Shown here piece by piece: positions 27,299-35,668 of a stretch of 64,000 nt of DNA. Source of the DNA: Xenophilus azovorans DSM 13620 (lineage in GTDB: Bacteria; Pseudomonadota; Gammaproteobacteria; Burkholderiales; Burkholderiaceae_C); the NCBI RefSeq assembly GCF_000745855.1, contig NZ_JQKD01000025.1, forward strand, positions 27,667-91,666, in the 5' to 3' direction. Both the position numbers and the translations under genes were made by a program. The notes below the pieces were generated by a model that worked only from the letters and a program-made list of their open reading frames with translations, searched no databases and was not told the DNA's origin. Numbering within the stretch: the first letter of the stretch is position 1; every line of letters begins with the position of its first letter.

Positions 27299-28182
27299 GC
27301 CCCGGCCGCGGGGCGCAGGCCGACGGCTGGCTGCGCGCCATGCCGGTGGTCTTCGTGCTGATCTGGAGCACCGGCTTCATCGTGGCGCGCTACGCGATGC
27401 CGCACGCGCCGCCGCTCAAGTACCTCGCCGTGCGCTACGCGCTGTCGGCCGTGGCGCTGTGCCTCTGGGCGCGGGCCGGCGCGGCGGCGTGGCCGCGCTC
27501 GCGCACGCAGGCCATGCACCTGGCCATCACCGGCGTGCTGATGCAGGCCGGCTACCTGGGCGGCGTGTGGGCCGCCGTCAAGGCGGGCATGGGCTCGGGG
27601 CTGGTGGCGCTGCTGGTCGGCATCCAGCCGGTGCTCACCGCGCTGTGGCTCGCAATGCACGGCGGCCGCGTCACGGCACGCCAGTGGGTGGGCCTGCTGC
27701 TGGGCTTCGCGGGGCTGGCGCTGGTCGTGTGGCGCAAGCTGGGGCAGGGCGGCGAGGTGAACGCGCTGACCATGTCGCTGGCCGTGCTGGCGCTGCTGTC
27801 CATCACCGTCGGCACGCTCTACCAGAAGCGCTTCGTCGCGCCCTGCGACGTGCGTACCGCCAGCGCGGTGCAGCAGATCGCCGCGCTGGCCGTCACCCTG
27901 CCGCTGGCGCTGTGGCTGGAGGCTCAGCCGATCGTCTGGAACGCGGAGTCGATCGGCGCCATGGCCTGGTCGGTGCTGGCCCTCACGCTGGGCGGCAACT
28001 CGCTGCTGTACCTGCTGATCCAGCGCGGCACGGCCACGGCGGTGACCAGCCTGCTGTACCTGGTGCCGCCCTGCACGGCGGTGATGGCGTGGCTGCTCTT
28101 TGGCGAGCCGATCACCGCGCTGACGGTGGCCGGCATCGCGCTCACGGCCGTCGGCGTGGGGCTGGTCGTGCGGCAGCGCTGA
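27295..28182 (+). CDS. DMT family transporter (two EamA domains)
   Basis: The 295-residue inner-membrane protein shows ten hydrophobic helices arranged as two five-helix EamA repeats. The first begins near WSTGFIVARYAMP and the second near SVLALTLGGNSLLYLL. Substrates of the drug/metabolite transporter superfamily vary and cannot be read from the sequence. The ATG overlaps the pgsA stop by four bases. The gene ends six bases before the convergent LysR gene. Confidence 0.87.
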   Translation: MSPGRGAQADGWLRAMPVVFVLIWSTGFIVARYAMPHAPPLKYLAVRYALSAVALCLWARAGAAAWPRSRTQAMHLAITGVLMQAGYLGGVWAAVKAGMGSGLVALLVGIQPVLTALWLAMHGGRVTARQWVGLLLGFAGLALVVWRKLGQGGEVNALTMSLAVLALLSITVGTLYQKRFVAPCDVRTASAVQQIAALAVTLPLALWLEAQPIVWNAESIGAMAWSVLALTLGGNSLLYLLIQRGTATAVTSLLYLVPPCTAVMAWLLFGEPITALTVAGIALTAVGVGLVVRQR

Positions 28183-28188
28183 CGCCGT

Positions 28189-29142
28189 TCATCCGGCCCG
28201 GCCGGACTTCCACGGCTCGGCGCGGAAGCGCTCGGCCAGCGCATCGACCAGCAGGCGCACGCGGCGCGGCGTCTTCGGCTGCCAGGGCGCGATCCAGAGG
28301 ATGTCGGCGTCGGTCATCGCGTGGCGCGGCAGCACGCGCACCAGGCGGCCCTCGGCGATCAGCGGGGCCACGTCCCACAGGCTGCGCAGCATCAGTCCGT
28401 GGCCGGCCAGGCACCAGTCGCGCACCAGTTCGCCGGAATTGCTGGCCAGCGGGCCGTCGACGCGCACGCGGTGCAGCGTGCCGTCGCGCTCGTGGCGCAG
28501 CGCCCAGTGTGCGGGGGCCTGCGCCGGCCGGCCGGCCTCCTCGTGCTCCCGCACGCGCAGGCAGGCATGGCGCGTCAGCGACTCGGGCGTGTCGGGCGTG
28601 CCGTGCGCCTTCAGGTACGACGGCGCCGCGACCACCACGCGCTGGTTGCGCGCCAGCCGGCGGGTGGTCCAGTCGGCCGCGTGGCGCGACTGCACGGACC
28701 ACAGCCACACGGCCCCGTCGAAGCCCTCGGCCGCCAGTTCGGGCAGCCGCTCGGTCAGCGTCAGCTCGATGCGCAACTGGGGATGCGCCTGCTGGAACTG
28801 CGCCAGCGCCGGCCCCACCCAGCGCCGGCCGAAGCCCAGCGTGGCGGCCAGGCGCAGCGTGCCGGCCAGGCCCTGCTGGCGCTCGCGCAGCTCGGCCTCC
28901 AGTGCGGCGAAGCCGTCGAGCAGGCCGCGTGCGTGGGTGCACACGGCCTCGCCCTCGCGCGTGAGCGCCAGGCGTCGCGTGGTGCGCTCGAAGAGGCGCT
29001 GGCCCAGCCGCGATTCGAGCGCCGCCAGCCGCTTGGTGACGACCGAGGGCGCCAGGCCGAGCGCCTGCGCCGCCGCGGCGAGGCTGCCGCCGTCGCGCAC
29101 GGCGAGCACCAGTTCGAGGTCCGGTCGGTCCAAGGAATTCAT
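28189..29142 (-). CDS. LysR family transcriptional regulator
   Basis: The 317-residue regulator has an N-terminal winged helix-turn-helix (about 5-62; LAAAAQALGLAPSVVTKRLA is the recognition region) and a periplasmic-binding-protein-like effector domain (about 90-300). The ATG at 29142 begins MNSLDRPDLELVLAVRDGG; upstream in-frame starts to 29370 lie in the divergent gene. LysR proteins commonly control the divergent gene next to them, here the dehalogenase-like hydrolase and tartrate dehydrogenase. The effector is unknown, although a hydroxy-acid is a reasonable guess from the neighbours. Confidence 0.9.
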   Translation of the reverse strand: MNSLDRPDLELVLAVRDGGSLAAAAQALGLAPSVVTKRLAALESRLGQRLFERTTRRLALTREGEAVCTHARGLLDGFAALEAELRERQQGLAGTLRLAATLGFGRRWVGPALAQFQQAHPQLRIELTLTERLPELAAEGFDGAVWLWSVQSRHAADWTTRRLARNQRVVVAAPSYLKAHGTPDTPESLTRHACLRVREHEEAGRPAQAPAHWALRHERDGTLHRVRVDGPLASNSGELVRDWCLAGHGLMLRSLWDVAPLIAEGRLVRVLPRHAMTDADILWIAPWQPKTPRRVRLLVDALAERFRAEPWKSGRAG

Positions 29143-29212
29143 TCCAATTAGGAAAGAGTTGATTCGGGTATTGTTTCTTGATAGAGCCCGGGGCGCAACG
29201 CACAATGACGCC
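29143..29212. promoter_or_regulatory. Divergent LysR/hydrolase control region
   Basis: This 70-base gap between the two divergent start codons is clearly richer in A and T than its surroundings. It contains a TTCC-AATTA-GGAA inverted repeat (29143-29155) and a TTGATT element at 29159. A downstream -10 is weak. It is the expected binding place for the LysR protein. The exact sites are not resolved. Confidence 0.45.
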
Positions 29213-30103
29213 GTGCTGGACGACTTCACTCCCTTCGACCTCGTGCGCGACGGCATGCGCGTGCACGGCCGCATCGGCGGGCAGGGCGCGCCCCTGCTGC
29301 TGCTGCACGGCCATCCGCAGACGCACGTGATCTGGCACCGGGTGGCGTCGCGGCTGGCCGGGCGCTTCACGCTGGTGCTGCTGGATCTGCGCGGCTACGG
29401 CGACTCGGGCCGCCCCGAGGCCGATGCGCAGCACCTCGCCTACAGCAAGCGCGAGATGGCGCTGGACGCGCTCGCCGCGATGCGCCACCACGGCTTCGAG
29501 CGCTTCGGCGTGCTGGCGCACGACCGTGGTGCGCGTGTGGCCCACCGGCTGGCGGCGGATCATCCCGGGGCGGTGTCGCGCCTGTTGCTGCTCGACATCG
29601 CGCCCACGCTGGCAATGTACGAAGGCACCACCGAGGCCTTCGCACGCGCCTACTGGCACTGGTTCTTCCTTGTCCAGCCGCCGCCGCTGCCCGAGGCGCT
29701 GATCGAGGCCGACCCGGTGCGCTACGTGCGCAGCGTGATGGGCGGCCGGCATGCGGGGCTGGCGCCCTTCGCGCCCGCGGCGCTGGCAGAGTACGAGCGC
29801 TGCATGGCGCTGCCCGGCGCCGCGCGCGGCGTGTGCGAGGACTACCGCGCCAGCGCCGGTATCGACCTCGACCACGACCGCGAGGACGTCGCCGCCGGCC
29901 GCCTGCTCGCGCAGCCGCTGCGCGTGCTGTGGGGCGCGCACGGCGTGGTCGGCCGCTGCTTCGACGTGCTCGCCCTGTGGCGCGAGCGCGCACGCCAGGT
30001 GAGCGGCGGGGCGCTGCCCTGCGGCCACTACATTCCGGAGGAGGCGCCCGACGCGCTGGCCTCCGAGGCCCTTTCATTCTTCAACGAGGACGAGACACCA
30101 TGA
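29213..30103 (+). CDS. Alpha/beta hydrolase, haloacetate (fluoroacetate) dehalogenase-like
   Basis: The 296-residue protein has the alpha/beta-hydrolase layout of haloacetate dehalogenases: LLLLHGHPQTHVIWHRVA, then nucleophile segment LAHDRGAR with Asp104, Arg105 and Arg108. Asp128 follows in LLDIAPT, then YWHW with His149 and Trp150, and a C-terminal catalytic His in CGHYIPEEAPD. From memory, these line up at constant offset with the Asp/Arg/Arg/Asp/His/Trp set of fluoroacetate dehalogenase. I could not confirm the third halide-pocket residue (Tyr). It could instead be an epoxide hydrolase relative. Translation starts at GTG 29213. The stop overlaps the tartrate dehydrogenase ATG. Confidence 0.78.
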   Translation: MLDDFTPFDLVRDGMRVHGRIGGQGAPLLLLHGHPQTHVIWHRVASRLAGRFTLVLLDLRGYGDSGRPEADAQHLAYSKREMALDALAAMRHHGFERFGVLAHDRGARVAHRLAADHPGAVSRLLLLDIAPTLAMYEGTTEAFARAYWHWFFLVQPPPLPEALIEADPVRYVRSVMGGRHAGLAPFAPAALAEYERCMALPGAARGVCEDYRASAGIDLDHDREDVAAGRLLAQPLRVLWGAHGVVGRCFDVLALWRERARQVSGGALPCGHYIPEEAPDALASEALSFFNEDETP

Positions 30104-31188
30104 GCAGCAAGAAGCGCATCGCCGTGATCGCCGGCGACGGCATCGGCAAGGAGACCATGCCCGAGGGCCTGCGCGTCGTCGACGCGGCGGCCCGCAAGTT
30201 CGGCGTCGACCTGGCCTTCGACCACTTCGATTTCTCCAGTTGGGACTACTGCGAGAAGCACGGCAAGATGCTGCCCGACGACTGGAAGGCGCAGATCGGC
30301 GGCCACGACGCCATCTTCTTCGGTGCCGTCGGCTGGCCAGAGAAGATCCCCGACCACGTCTCGCTGTGGGGCTCGCTGCTGCTGTTCCGCCGCGAGTTCG
30401 ACCAGTACATCAACCTGCGTCCCGCGCGCCTGATGCCGGGCATCACCGCGCCCGTGGTGCGCCGCGACGGCAGCCCGCGCGAGCCCGGCGAGATCGACAT
30501 GTACATCGTGCGCGAGAACACCGAGGGCGAGTACTCCAGCATCGGCGGGCGCATGTACGAAGGCACGCCGCGCGAGATCGTGGTGCAGGAGACCGTGATG
30601 TCGCGCCACGGCGTGGACCGCGTACTGAAGTTCGCATTCGACCTGGCGCAGTCGCGCCCGAAGAAGCACCTGACCAGCGCCACCAAGAGCAACGGCATCT
30701 CCATCACCATGCCCTACTGGGACGAGCGTGTTGCACAGATGGCAAAGACGTATCCCGATGTGAGGCTGGACAAGTTCCATATCGACATCCTGACCGCGCA
30801 CTTCGTGCAGCGCCCCGACTTCTTCGACGTGGTGGTGGCGAGCAACCTGTTCGGCGACATCCTGTCGGACCTGGGTCCGGCGTGCACCGGCACCATCGGC
30901 ATCGCGCCCAGCGCCAACCTCAACCCAGAGCGCACCACGCCGTCGCTGTTCGAGCCGGTGCACGGCTCGGCGCCCGACATCGCCGGAAAGGGCATCGCCA
31001 ACCCCATCGGGCAGATCTGGTGCGGCGCGATGATGCTGGAGTTCCTCGGCCACAAGGACGCGCACGATGCGATCCTCGCGGCGATCGAGAAGGTGCTCAC
31101 GCCCGGCAGTGGTGCGCCGCGCACGCCCGACATCGGCGGCAGCGCACGCACGCAGGATCTGGGCCGCGCCATCGCCGAGGCGCTTTGA
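30100..31188 (+). CDS. Tartrate dehydrogenase/decarboxylase (isopropylmalate dehydrogenase family)
   Basis: The 362-residue NAD-dependent beta-decarboxylating dehydrogenase has IAGDGIGKETMPEGLRV at the N-terminus, the substrate loop YIVRENTEGEYS and the metal-binding Asp residues in NLFGDILSDLGP. The cofactor segment is EPVHGSAPDIAGKG. The GKETMPEG and SSWDYC segments favour the TtuC/DmlA tartrate or D-malate branch over LeuB. It would oxidise or decarboxylate tartrate or malate in the cytoplasm. The ATG overlaps the hydrolase stop (ATGA), so the two are cotranslated, probably under the divergent LysR gene. Confidence 0.9.
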   Translation: MSSKKRIAVIAGDGIGKETMPEGLRVVDAAARKFGVDLAFDHFDFSSWDYCEKHGKMLPDDWKAQIGGHDAIFFGAVGWPEKIPDHVSLWGSLLLFRREFDQYINLRPARLMPGITAPVVRRDGSPREPGEIDMYIVRENTEGEYSSIGGRMYEGTPREIVVQETVMSRHGVDRVLKFAFDLAQSRPKKHLTSATKSNGISITMPYWDERVAQMAKTYPDVRLDKFHIDILTAHFVQRPDFFDVVVASNLFGDILSDLGPACTGTIGIAPSANLNPERTTPSLFEPVHGSAPDIAGKGIANPIGQIWCGAMMLEFLGHKDAHDAILAAIEKVLTPGSGAPRTPDIGGSARTQDLGRAIAEAL

Positions 31189-31251
31189 GCGAAGACTTCA
31201 CGAAAGGCCCCTAGAATCGCGCCCTCGTTGCGCCAGCGGGCCCCCGTCGTA

Positions 31252-31280
31252 TTGACACCCCCTGATGGCGTGGCTTTAAT
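31252..31280 (+). promoter_or_regulatory. Sigma-70 promoter of the HU gene
   Basis: A perfect TTGACA (31252-31257) is followed after 17 bases by TTTAAT (31275-31280). It lies about 130 bases before the GTG start of the HU gene and has consensus spacing. The leader between them has no recognised element. Confidence 0.75.
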
Positions 31281-31410
31281 CCCTGTCGGCAGCGCGCTGC
31301 CGAGCGTCGGAACTGCCTCCCACCCTCCAATCGTCGTTCCCGGCATCGCCGGTGGGCCGCTTTCGTTCTCCGACGCACCCGATCAACCTTCTTCCGGACA
31401 AGGGGTCCTT

Positions 31411-31683
31411 GTGAACAAGACCGAACTGATTGAGCACATCGCAAAGAACGCCGACATCTCCAAGGCGGCCGCCACCCGGGCGCTGGAGTCCACCATCGGT
31501 GCCATCCGCACCACGTTGAAAAAAGGCGGCTCGGTTTCGCTCGTCGGCTTCGGTACCTTCGCGGTGGGCAAGCGCGCCGCGCGCACCGGCCGCAACCCGC
31601 GCACCGGCACGGCCATTAAAATCAAGGCCGCCAAGATCCCGAAGTTCCGTCCCGGCAAGGCGCTGAAAGACGCGTTGAACTGA
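31411..31683 (+). CDS. hupB: HU family DNA-binding protein
   Basis: The 90-residue nucleoid protein has the full HU/IHF signature. It begins [20 protein letters not shown], has the [28 protein letters not shown] core with the DNA-minor-groove arm, and ends [14 protein letters not shown] dimers bend DNA and compact the nucleoid. The start is a GTG at 31411 with an AGGGG ribosome site just upstream. A near-consensus promoter precedes it, as expected for an abundant protein. A tRNA-Val gene follows. Confidence 0.96.
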   Translation: MNKTELIEHIAKNADISKAAATRALESTIGAIRTTLKKGGSVSLVGFGTFAVGKRAARTGRNPRTGTAIKIKAAKIPKFRPGKALKDALN

Positions 31684-31712
31684 CGCGCCGAACCGATGGG
31701 AAACCGACGGTG

Positions 31713-31788
31713 GGGTGCTTAGCTCAGTTGGTAGAGCGGCGCCCTTACAAGGCGTAGGTCGGCGGTTCGAGACCGTCAGCACCCACCA
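31713..31788 (+). tRNA. tRNA-Val (anticodon TAC)
   Basis: The 76-base cloverleaf has acceptor arms GGGTGCT / AGCACCC and a D-arm AGCTCAGTTGGTAGAGC. The anticodon loop is CTTACAA (anticodon TAC), the T-arm loop is GGTTCGAGACC, and the 3' CCA is encoded. It lies between hupB and the PpiD-like gene. Confidence 0.97.
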
Positions 31789-31796
31789 CCCGAAGA

Positions 31797-31825
31797 AAAG
31801 GCGAACGACGGTTCGCCTTTTTTCT
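31797..31825 (+). terminator. Rho-independent terminator after tRNA-Val
   Basis: The stem AAAGGCGAAC / GTTCGCCTTT has a GACG loop and a T-run. It follows the tRNA by eight bases and ends the hupB/tRNA transcript before the next gene. Confidence 0.85.
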
Positions 31826-31877
31826 TGGCTTCGTCGTTCACGGCGCTGCGGCGCGCTGCCAGAGAAAGTGTCCAGGC

Positions 31878-33794
31878 ATGTTTGAAACCTTCCGCAAGCA
31901 CAACAAGATCCTGATGTTCTTCTTGTTCTTGCTGATCATCCCGTCCTTCGTGCTGTTCGGCGTCGAGGGCTACACCGAGTTCACCCGCGGCAGCGACAAG
32001 GTCGCGGTGGTCGACGGGCACCCGATCACCCGGCCCGACTGGGAGGCCCAGCACCGCAACGACGCCGACCGCCTGCGCCAGCAGATGCCGTCGGCCGATC
32101 CGTCGCTGCTGGATTCTCCGGCCGCGCGCTACGCCACGCTGGAGCGCATGGTGCGCGATCGCGTGCTGGTCGCCGCCGCGAACAGCGAGCACCTGGTGGT
32201 GCCGGACGACCGGCTCGCGCGCATGTTCGCCGAGGACCCGGCCCTGTCCGCCTTCCGCGATGCCGAGGGCAAGTTCGACCGTCAGCGCTTCATGCAGGCC
32301 ACGCGCATGACGCCGGAGCAGTACGAGGCCGCGGTGCGCGCGGACCTGTCGCGCCAGCAGGTGCTGGCCGGCGTGACCTCGACGGCGCTGGTGAGCCAGA
32401 CCCAGGCGGACGTGCTGCTCGACGCGGTCTACGCCGGCCGCGAAATCCAGGTCGCCCGCTTCGAGCCCGCGCAGTTCGCCGCGAAGGTCACGGTCAACGA
32501 TGCCGACCTGGAGACGTACTACAAGGAACATGCGGCGCAATTCCAGGCGCCCGAGCAGGCCAGCATCGAGTACATCGTGCTCGACCTGGATGCAGCCAAG
32601 CGCGCGGTGAGCGTCAGCGAGGCCGACCTGAAGAGCTACTACGAGCAGAACCAGTCGCGCTTCGGCGCGCCGGAAGAGCGGCGCGCCAGCCACATCCTCA
32701 TCACCGCGCCGCAGGACGCGCCCGCGGCCGAGCGCGAGAAGGCTAAGGGAAAGGCCGAGCAGCTGCTGGCGGAAGTGCGCAAGAACCCCGCGGGCTTCGC
32801 CGATCTGGCGAAAAAGAACTCGCAGGACCCGGGCTCGGCGGAGAAGGGCGGCCAGCTCGACTTCGTCGCGCGCGGCGCGATGGTCAAGCCCTTCGAGGAC
32901 GCGATGTTCGCGATGAAGAAGGGCGACGTGAGCGATGTCGTGGAGTCCGAGTTCGGTTACCACATCATCCGCCTGGACGACATCAAGCCGGCCGAGGTGC
33001 CGCCCTTCGAGCAGGTCAAGGCACGCATCGAGGACGAAGTGCGTGCTCAGCAGGCGACGCAGGAGTTCGCCAAGCAGGCCGAGACGCTGAGCGACCTCGT
33101 CTACCAGCAGCCCGAAAGCCTCCAGGCTGCAGCCGATCAGCTCAAGCTGCCCATCCAGAAGGCTGAAGGCGTCACGCGCACGCCCGCTGCCGGCGCCAAG
33201 GGGCCGCTGGCCAGCCGCAACTTCCTTGCGGCCCTGTTCGCGCCGGAATCGCTGCAGCGCAAGCAGAACACCGAGGCGATCGAGGTCGGCACCAACCAGC
33301 TTGCCGCAGGGCGTGTGCTCCAGTACGCCGCGGCACGCACGCTGCCGCTGGAAGAAGTGAAGTCGCAGGTGCGCGAGCGCCTGGTGAACGAGCGGGCAGC
33401 GGCGCTGGCGAAGGCGGAAGGCGAGGCCAAGCTCAAGGCGTGGCAGGCGAACGCGGCCGGCGCCAGCCTGGGTGCGGCGACGACCGTGTCCCGCGGCGCG
33501 GCATCGACGCAGCCGGCCGCGCTGATCGAGGCCGCACTGCGTGCCGACGCCGCCAAGCTGCCGGCCTGGGTGGGCGTCGACCTGGGCGCCCAGGGCTATG
33601 CCGTCGTGAAGGTGAACAAGGGCGTGGCCCGGCCCGCGCCGACGGACGAGCAGAAGCTGCAGGAGCGCACCCAGCTTGCGCAGGCGGTGGCCGGCGCCGA
33701 GGCGCAGGCCTACTACGAGCTGCTCAAGGAGCGGCTGAAGGTGAAGATCCTGGTTCCGGCGCCGACCGAACAGGCCGAGCCCACGGGATCCTGA
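31878..33794 (+). CDS. ppiD: Periplasmic peptidyl-prolyl isomerase/chaperone PpiD-like
   Basis: The 638-residue protein is anchored by one N-terminal membrane helix (about 12-31) with the remainder in the periplasm. A SurA/PpiD-type chaperone domain follows. Then comes one parvulin domain (about 268-365; ASHILI, then LAKKNSQDPGSAEKGGQL and FGYHIIRLDDI). A second helical chaperone region runs to the end. This is the architecture of PpiD, which helps proteins emerging from the Sec translocon. Length is close to the E. coli protein. The gene is flanked by two tRNA genes and appears monocistronic. Confidence 0.92.
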   Translation: MFETFRKHNKILMFFLFLLIIPSFVLFGVEGYTEFTRGSDKVAVVDGHPITRPDWEAQHRNDADRLRQQMPSADPSLLDSPAARYATLERMVRDRVLVAAANSEHLVVPDDRLARMFAEDPALSAFRDAEGKFDRQRFMQATRMTPEQYEAAVRADLSRQQVLAGVTSTALVSQTQADVLLDAVYAGREIQVARFEPAQFAAKVTVNDADLETYYKEHAAQFQAPEQASIEYIVLDLDAAKRAVSVSEADLKSYYEQNQSRFGAPEERRASHILITAPQDAPAAEREKAKGKAEQLLAEVRKNPAGFADLAKKNSQDPGSAEKGGQLDFVARGAMVKPFEDAMFAMKKGDVSDVVESEFGYHIIRLDDIKPAEVPPFEQVKARIEDEVRAQQATQEFAKQAETLSDLVYQQPESLQAAADQLKLPIQKAEGVTRTPAAGAKGPLASRNFLAALFAPESLQRKQNTEAIEVGTNQLAAGRVLQYAAARTLPLEEVKSQVRERLVNERAAALAKAEGEAKLKAWQANAAGASLGAATTVSRGAASTQPAALIEAALRADAAKLPAWVGVDLGAQGYAVVKVNKGVARPAPTDEQKLQERTQLAQAVAGAEAQAYYELLKERLKVKILVPAPTEQAEPTGS

Positions 33795-33824
33795 CCGTTT
33801 TCACAGTACAATTGCAGATTCTCC

Positions 33825-33901
33825 GGTGGCTGTAGCTCAGTTGGTAGAGTCCCAGATTGTGATTCTGGTCGTCGTGGGTTCGAGTCCCATCAGCCACCCC
33901 A
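33825..33901 (+). tRNA. tRNA-His (anticodon GTG)
   Basis: The 77-base cloverleaf has the extra 5' G typical of tRNA-His (GGTGGCTG start, pairing into CAGCCACC). The D-arm is AGCTCAGTTGGTAGAG, the anticodon loop TTGTGAT (GTG) and the T-loop GGTTCGAGTCC. The encoded CCA lies at 33899-33901. Confidence 0.97.
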
Positions 33902-33914
33902 GTTGATTTCTCCA

Positions 33915-33986
33915 AGAGGCGTGCCCCTGGCGCCTTTTTTGCTCATCAGGCAACCCTGTTTTTCTCACCGGAAAACAGGGTTTTTT
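33915..33986 (+). terminator. Tandem terminators after tRNA-His
   Basis: Two hairpins lie in a row. AGGCG/CGCCT (33917-33935) is followed by six T. A longer AACCCTGTTTT/AAAACAGGGTT stem (33952-33982) is also followed by a T-run. The region 33987-34148 then holds the promoter of the H-NS gene. Confidence 0.8.
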
Positions 33987-34086
33987 GTTGTCCGTCGTTT
34001 TACCGGCAGGCCATTGCGATGTGCGTTTTGCACAACGCAAACCGATGCGCTCGGGGCCGATCTATTGGAAGAAACCGGATAATTGC

Positions 34087-34123
34087 TTGAAGCCCCGCGC
34101 ATCTTTCCAATTAGAATGCGCGG
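34087..34123 (+). promoter_or_regulatory. H-NS gene promoter with overlapping inverted repeat
   Basis: A TTGAAG (34087-34092) and a TAGAAT (34112-34117) are separated by 19 bases. An exact 8-bp inverted repeat CCGCGCAT-N13-ATGCGCGG (34095-34102 and 34116-34123) overlaps the -10 element. This could be an operator for autoregulation. No factor can be named. Confidence 0.5.
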
Positions 34124-34148
34124 CGTTTTCAGTGGAAGGAGTTATCCA

Positions 34149-34493
34149 ATGGCCATCACGCTCGCCGAAATCAATTCCCAGATCCAGGAGCACGACAGCA
34201 AGATCGCACAATTGCGCAAGCAGGCGGAAGAACTGCGTGGACAAGAACGTGCCGGTGTGATCGAGGAGGTCCGGCGCAAGATCGCAGAGTACGGTATCAC
34301 GGCGTCCGATTTGCGGCTCACGGCCGGACGCGGCGCCGGCAAGCGCAGCGTGTCGGCGGCGCCGGCCAAGCAGGCAGCCAAATACCGCAGCCCCACCGGC
34401 GAGACCTGGTCCGGAGGCAGGGGGCGCAAGCCGCGCTGGGTGGTCGAGGCATTGGCTGCCGGCAAATCGCTGGCCGATTTCGAGATCAAGTAA
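34149..34493 (+). CDS. H-NS family nucleoid protein
   Basis: The 114-residue protein has an N-terminal coiled-coil oligomerisation region (about 8-50) and a C-terminal DNA-binding motif YRSPTGETWSGGRGRKPRWV at about 81-100. This is the H-NS/BphR pattern with the Gly-Arg-Gly-Arg minor-groove hook. It would silence AT-rich DNA. An earlier in-frame start at 34083 would place the promoter inside the gene. The ATG at 34149 has a good AAGGAG site seven bases upstream. It is followed by a bidirectional terminator. Confidence 0.93.
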   Translation: MAITLAEINSQIQEHDSKIAQLRKQAEELRGQERAGVIEEVRRKIAEYGITASDLRLTAGRGAGKRSVSAAPAKQAAKYRSPTGETWSGGRGRKPRWVVEALAAGKSLADFEIK

Positions 34494-34517
34494 GGCCTGC
34501 CTCGAAGGCCCGCAAAA

Positions 34518-34548
34518 AACAAAGCCCGCTCGATGCGGGCTTTGTTCA
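34518..34548. terminator. Bidirectional terminator between H-NS and the oxidoreductase
   Basis: The stem CAAAGCCCGC / GCGGGCTTTG with a TCGAT loop has A-rich 5' and T-rich 3' flanks. It serves both convergent genes. Confidence 0.85.
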
Positions 34549-34564
34549 TTGGAGCGGGGCCGGC

Positions 34565-35551
34565 TCAATTGACCAGCACCAGCTTTCCCATCACGCCGCG
34601 CGAGCCCATGCGCGCATAGGCCGCCTTCAGTTCCGACATCGGCATGGCGCGGTCGATCACGGGCTTGATCCGGCCCTCGACATACCACTTCGCCAATTCG
34701 CCCATCATGCGGGTATTGGCCTCGGGTTCGCGGCGGGCGAAGTCGCCCCAGAATACGCCGACCAGCGATGCGCCCTTGAGCAGCGTGAGATTCAGGGGCA
34801 GCGCCGGAATCGGCCCCGACGCAAAGCCGACCACCAGATAGCGGCCGCGCCATGCAATGGAACGGAAGGCCGGCTCGGCGAAATCGCCGCCCACCGGGTC
34901 GTAGATCACGTCGGGCCCCTTGCCGCCGGTGGCCTCCTTGATGGCGTCGCGGAAGCCGCCGGGCAGCGGATGGGTGCTGTAGTTGATGGTGGCGTCGGCG
35001 CCCAGCGAGCGGCACAGGGCGCATTTCTCGTCGGTGGAGGCGGCCGCGATGACGCGGGCGCCGGCCGCCTTGGCGATCTGGATGGCCGCCGTGCCCACAC
35101 CGCCGGCCGCGCCGAGCACCAGCACCGTCTCGCCGGCGCGCAGTTGGGCGCGATCCATCAGCGCATGCCAGGAGGTAGCGTAGATCATGATGAACGCCGC
35201 CGCGTCCACGTCCGTGAAGGCGTCGGGCAGCGGCATGCACAGCGCCGCCGGCGCCAGCGTGTGCGTGCCGAAGCCGCCGGTGCCGGAAAGGCACGCGACG
35301 CGCTGGCCGGGCTTCAGGTGCTTCACGCCGTCGCCCACCGCCTGCACCACGCCGGCGTATTCCGAGCCGGGCACGAAGGGCAGTTCGGGCTTCATCTGGT
35401 ACTTGTTCTGCACGATCAGCAGGTCGGGGAAGTTCAGGCTGGCCGCTTTGATCTCCACCAGCACCTGGCCCGGCCCGGGTTGGGGGGTGGGCAGTTCCTT
35501 CCACGTCAGCGCATCGACGCCGACCGGGTTTTCGCAAAGCCATGCATGCAT
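34565..35551 (-). CDS. NADPH:quinone oxidoreductase (zinc-free MDR family)
   Basis: The 328-residue protein has the GroES-like domain with FVPGSEYAGVV and the Rossmann segment GAAGGVGTAAIQIAKAAGARVI. It also has the TGGKGPDVIYDPVGG motif of quinone-oxidoreductase-type medium-chain reductases, and no catalytic zinc Cys set. It probably reduces quinones or enoyl compounds with NADPH. The ATG at 35551 begins MHAWLCENPVG. A start at 35581 would add ten residues of no family support. It is divergent from surE. Confidence 0.9.
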   Translation of the reverse strand: MHAWLCENPVGVDALTWKELPTPQPGPGQVLVEIKAASLNFPDLLIVQNKYQMKPELPFVPGSEYAGVVQAVGDGVKHLKPGQRVACLSGTGGFGTHTLAPAALCMPLPDAFTDVDAAAFIMIYATSWHALMDRAQLRAGETVLVLGAAGGVGTAAIQIAKAAGARVIAAASTDEKCALCRSLGADATINYSTHPLPGGFRDAIKEATGGKGPDVIYDPVGGDFAEPAFRSIAWRGRYLVVGFASGPIPALPLNLTLLKGASLVGVFWGDFARREPEANTRMMGELAKWYVEGRIKPVIDRAMPMSELKAAYARMGSRGVMGKLVLVN

Positions 35552-35668
35552 GCGATTCGTCTCCTTCGGGTAGCGGGGCATGATACGGGTCGGCTGCGGC
35601 GCGTTCTTGTCGCTGGTGCGACCGGCGCGGGCGCAGGCGGCGGCCTCCTAGAATCGCAGCCTGACGAC

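Noticed and set aside
31209..31217. A CTAGAAT -10-like element right after the tartrate dehydrogenase gene.
   Set aside because: No matching -35 was found, and the TTGACA-17-TTTAAT pair just downstream is a much better promoter for hupB.
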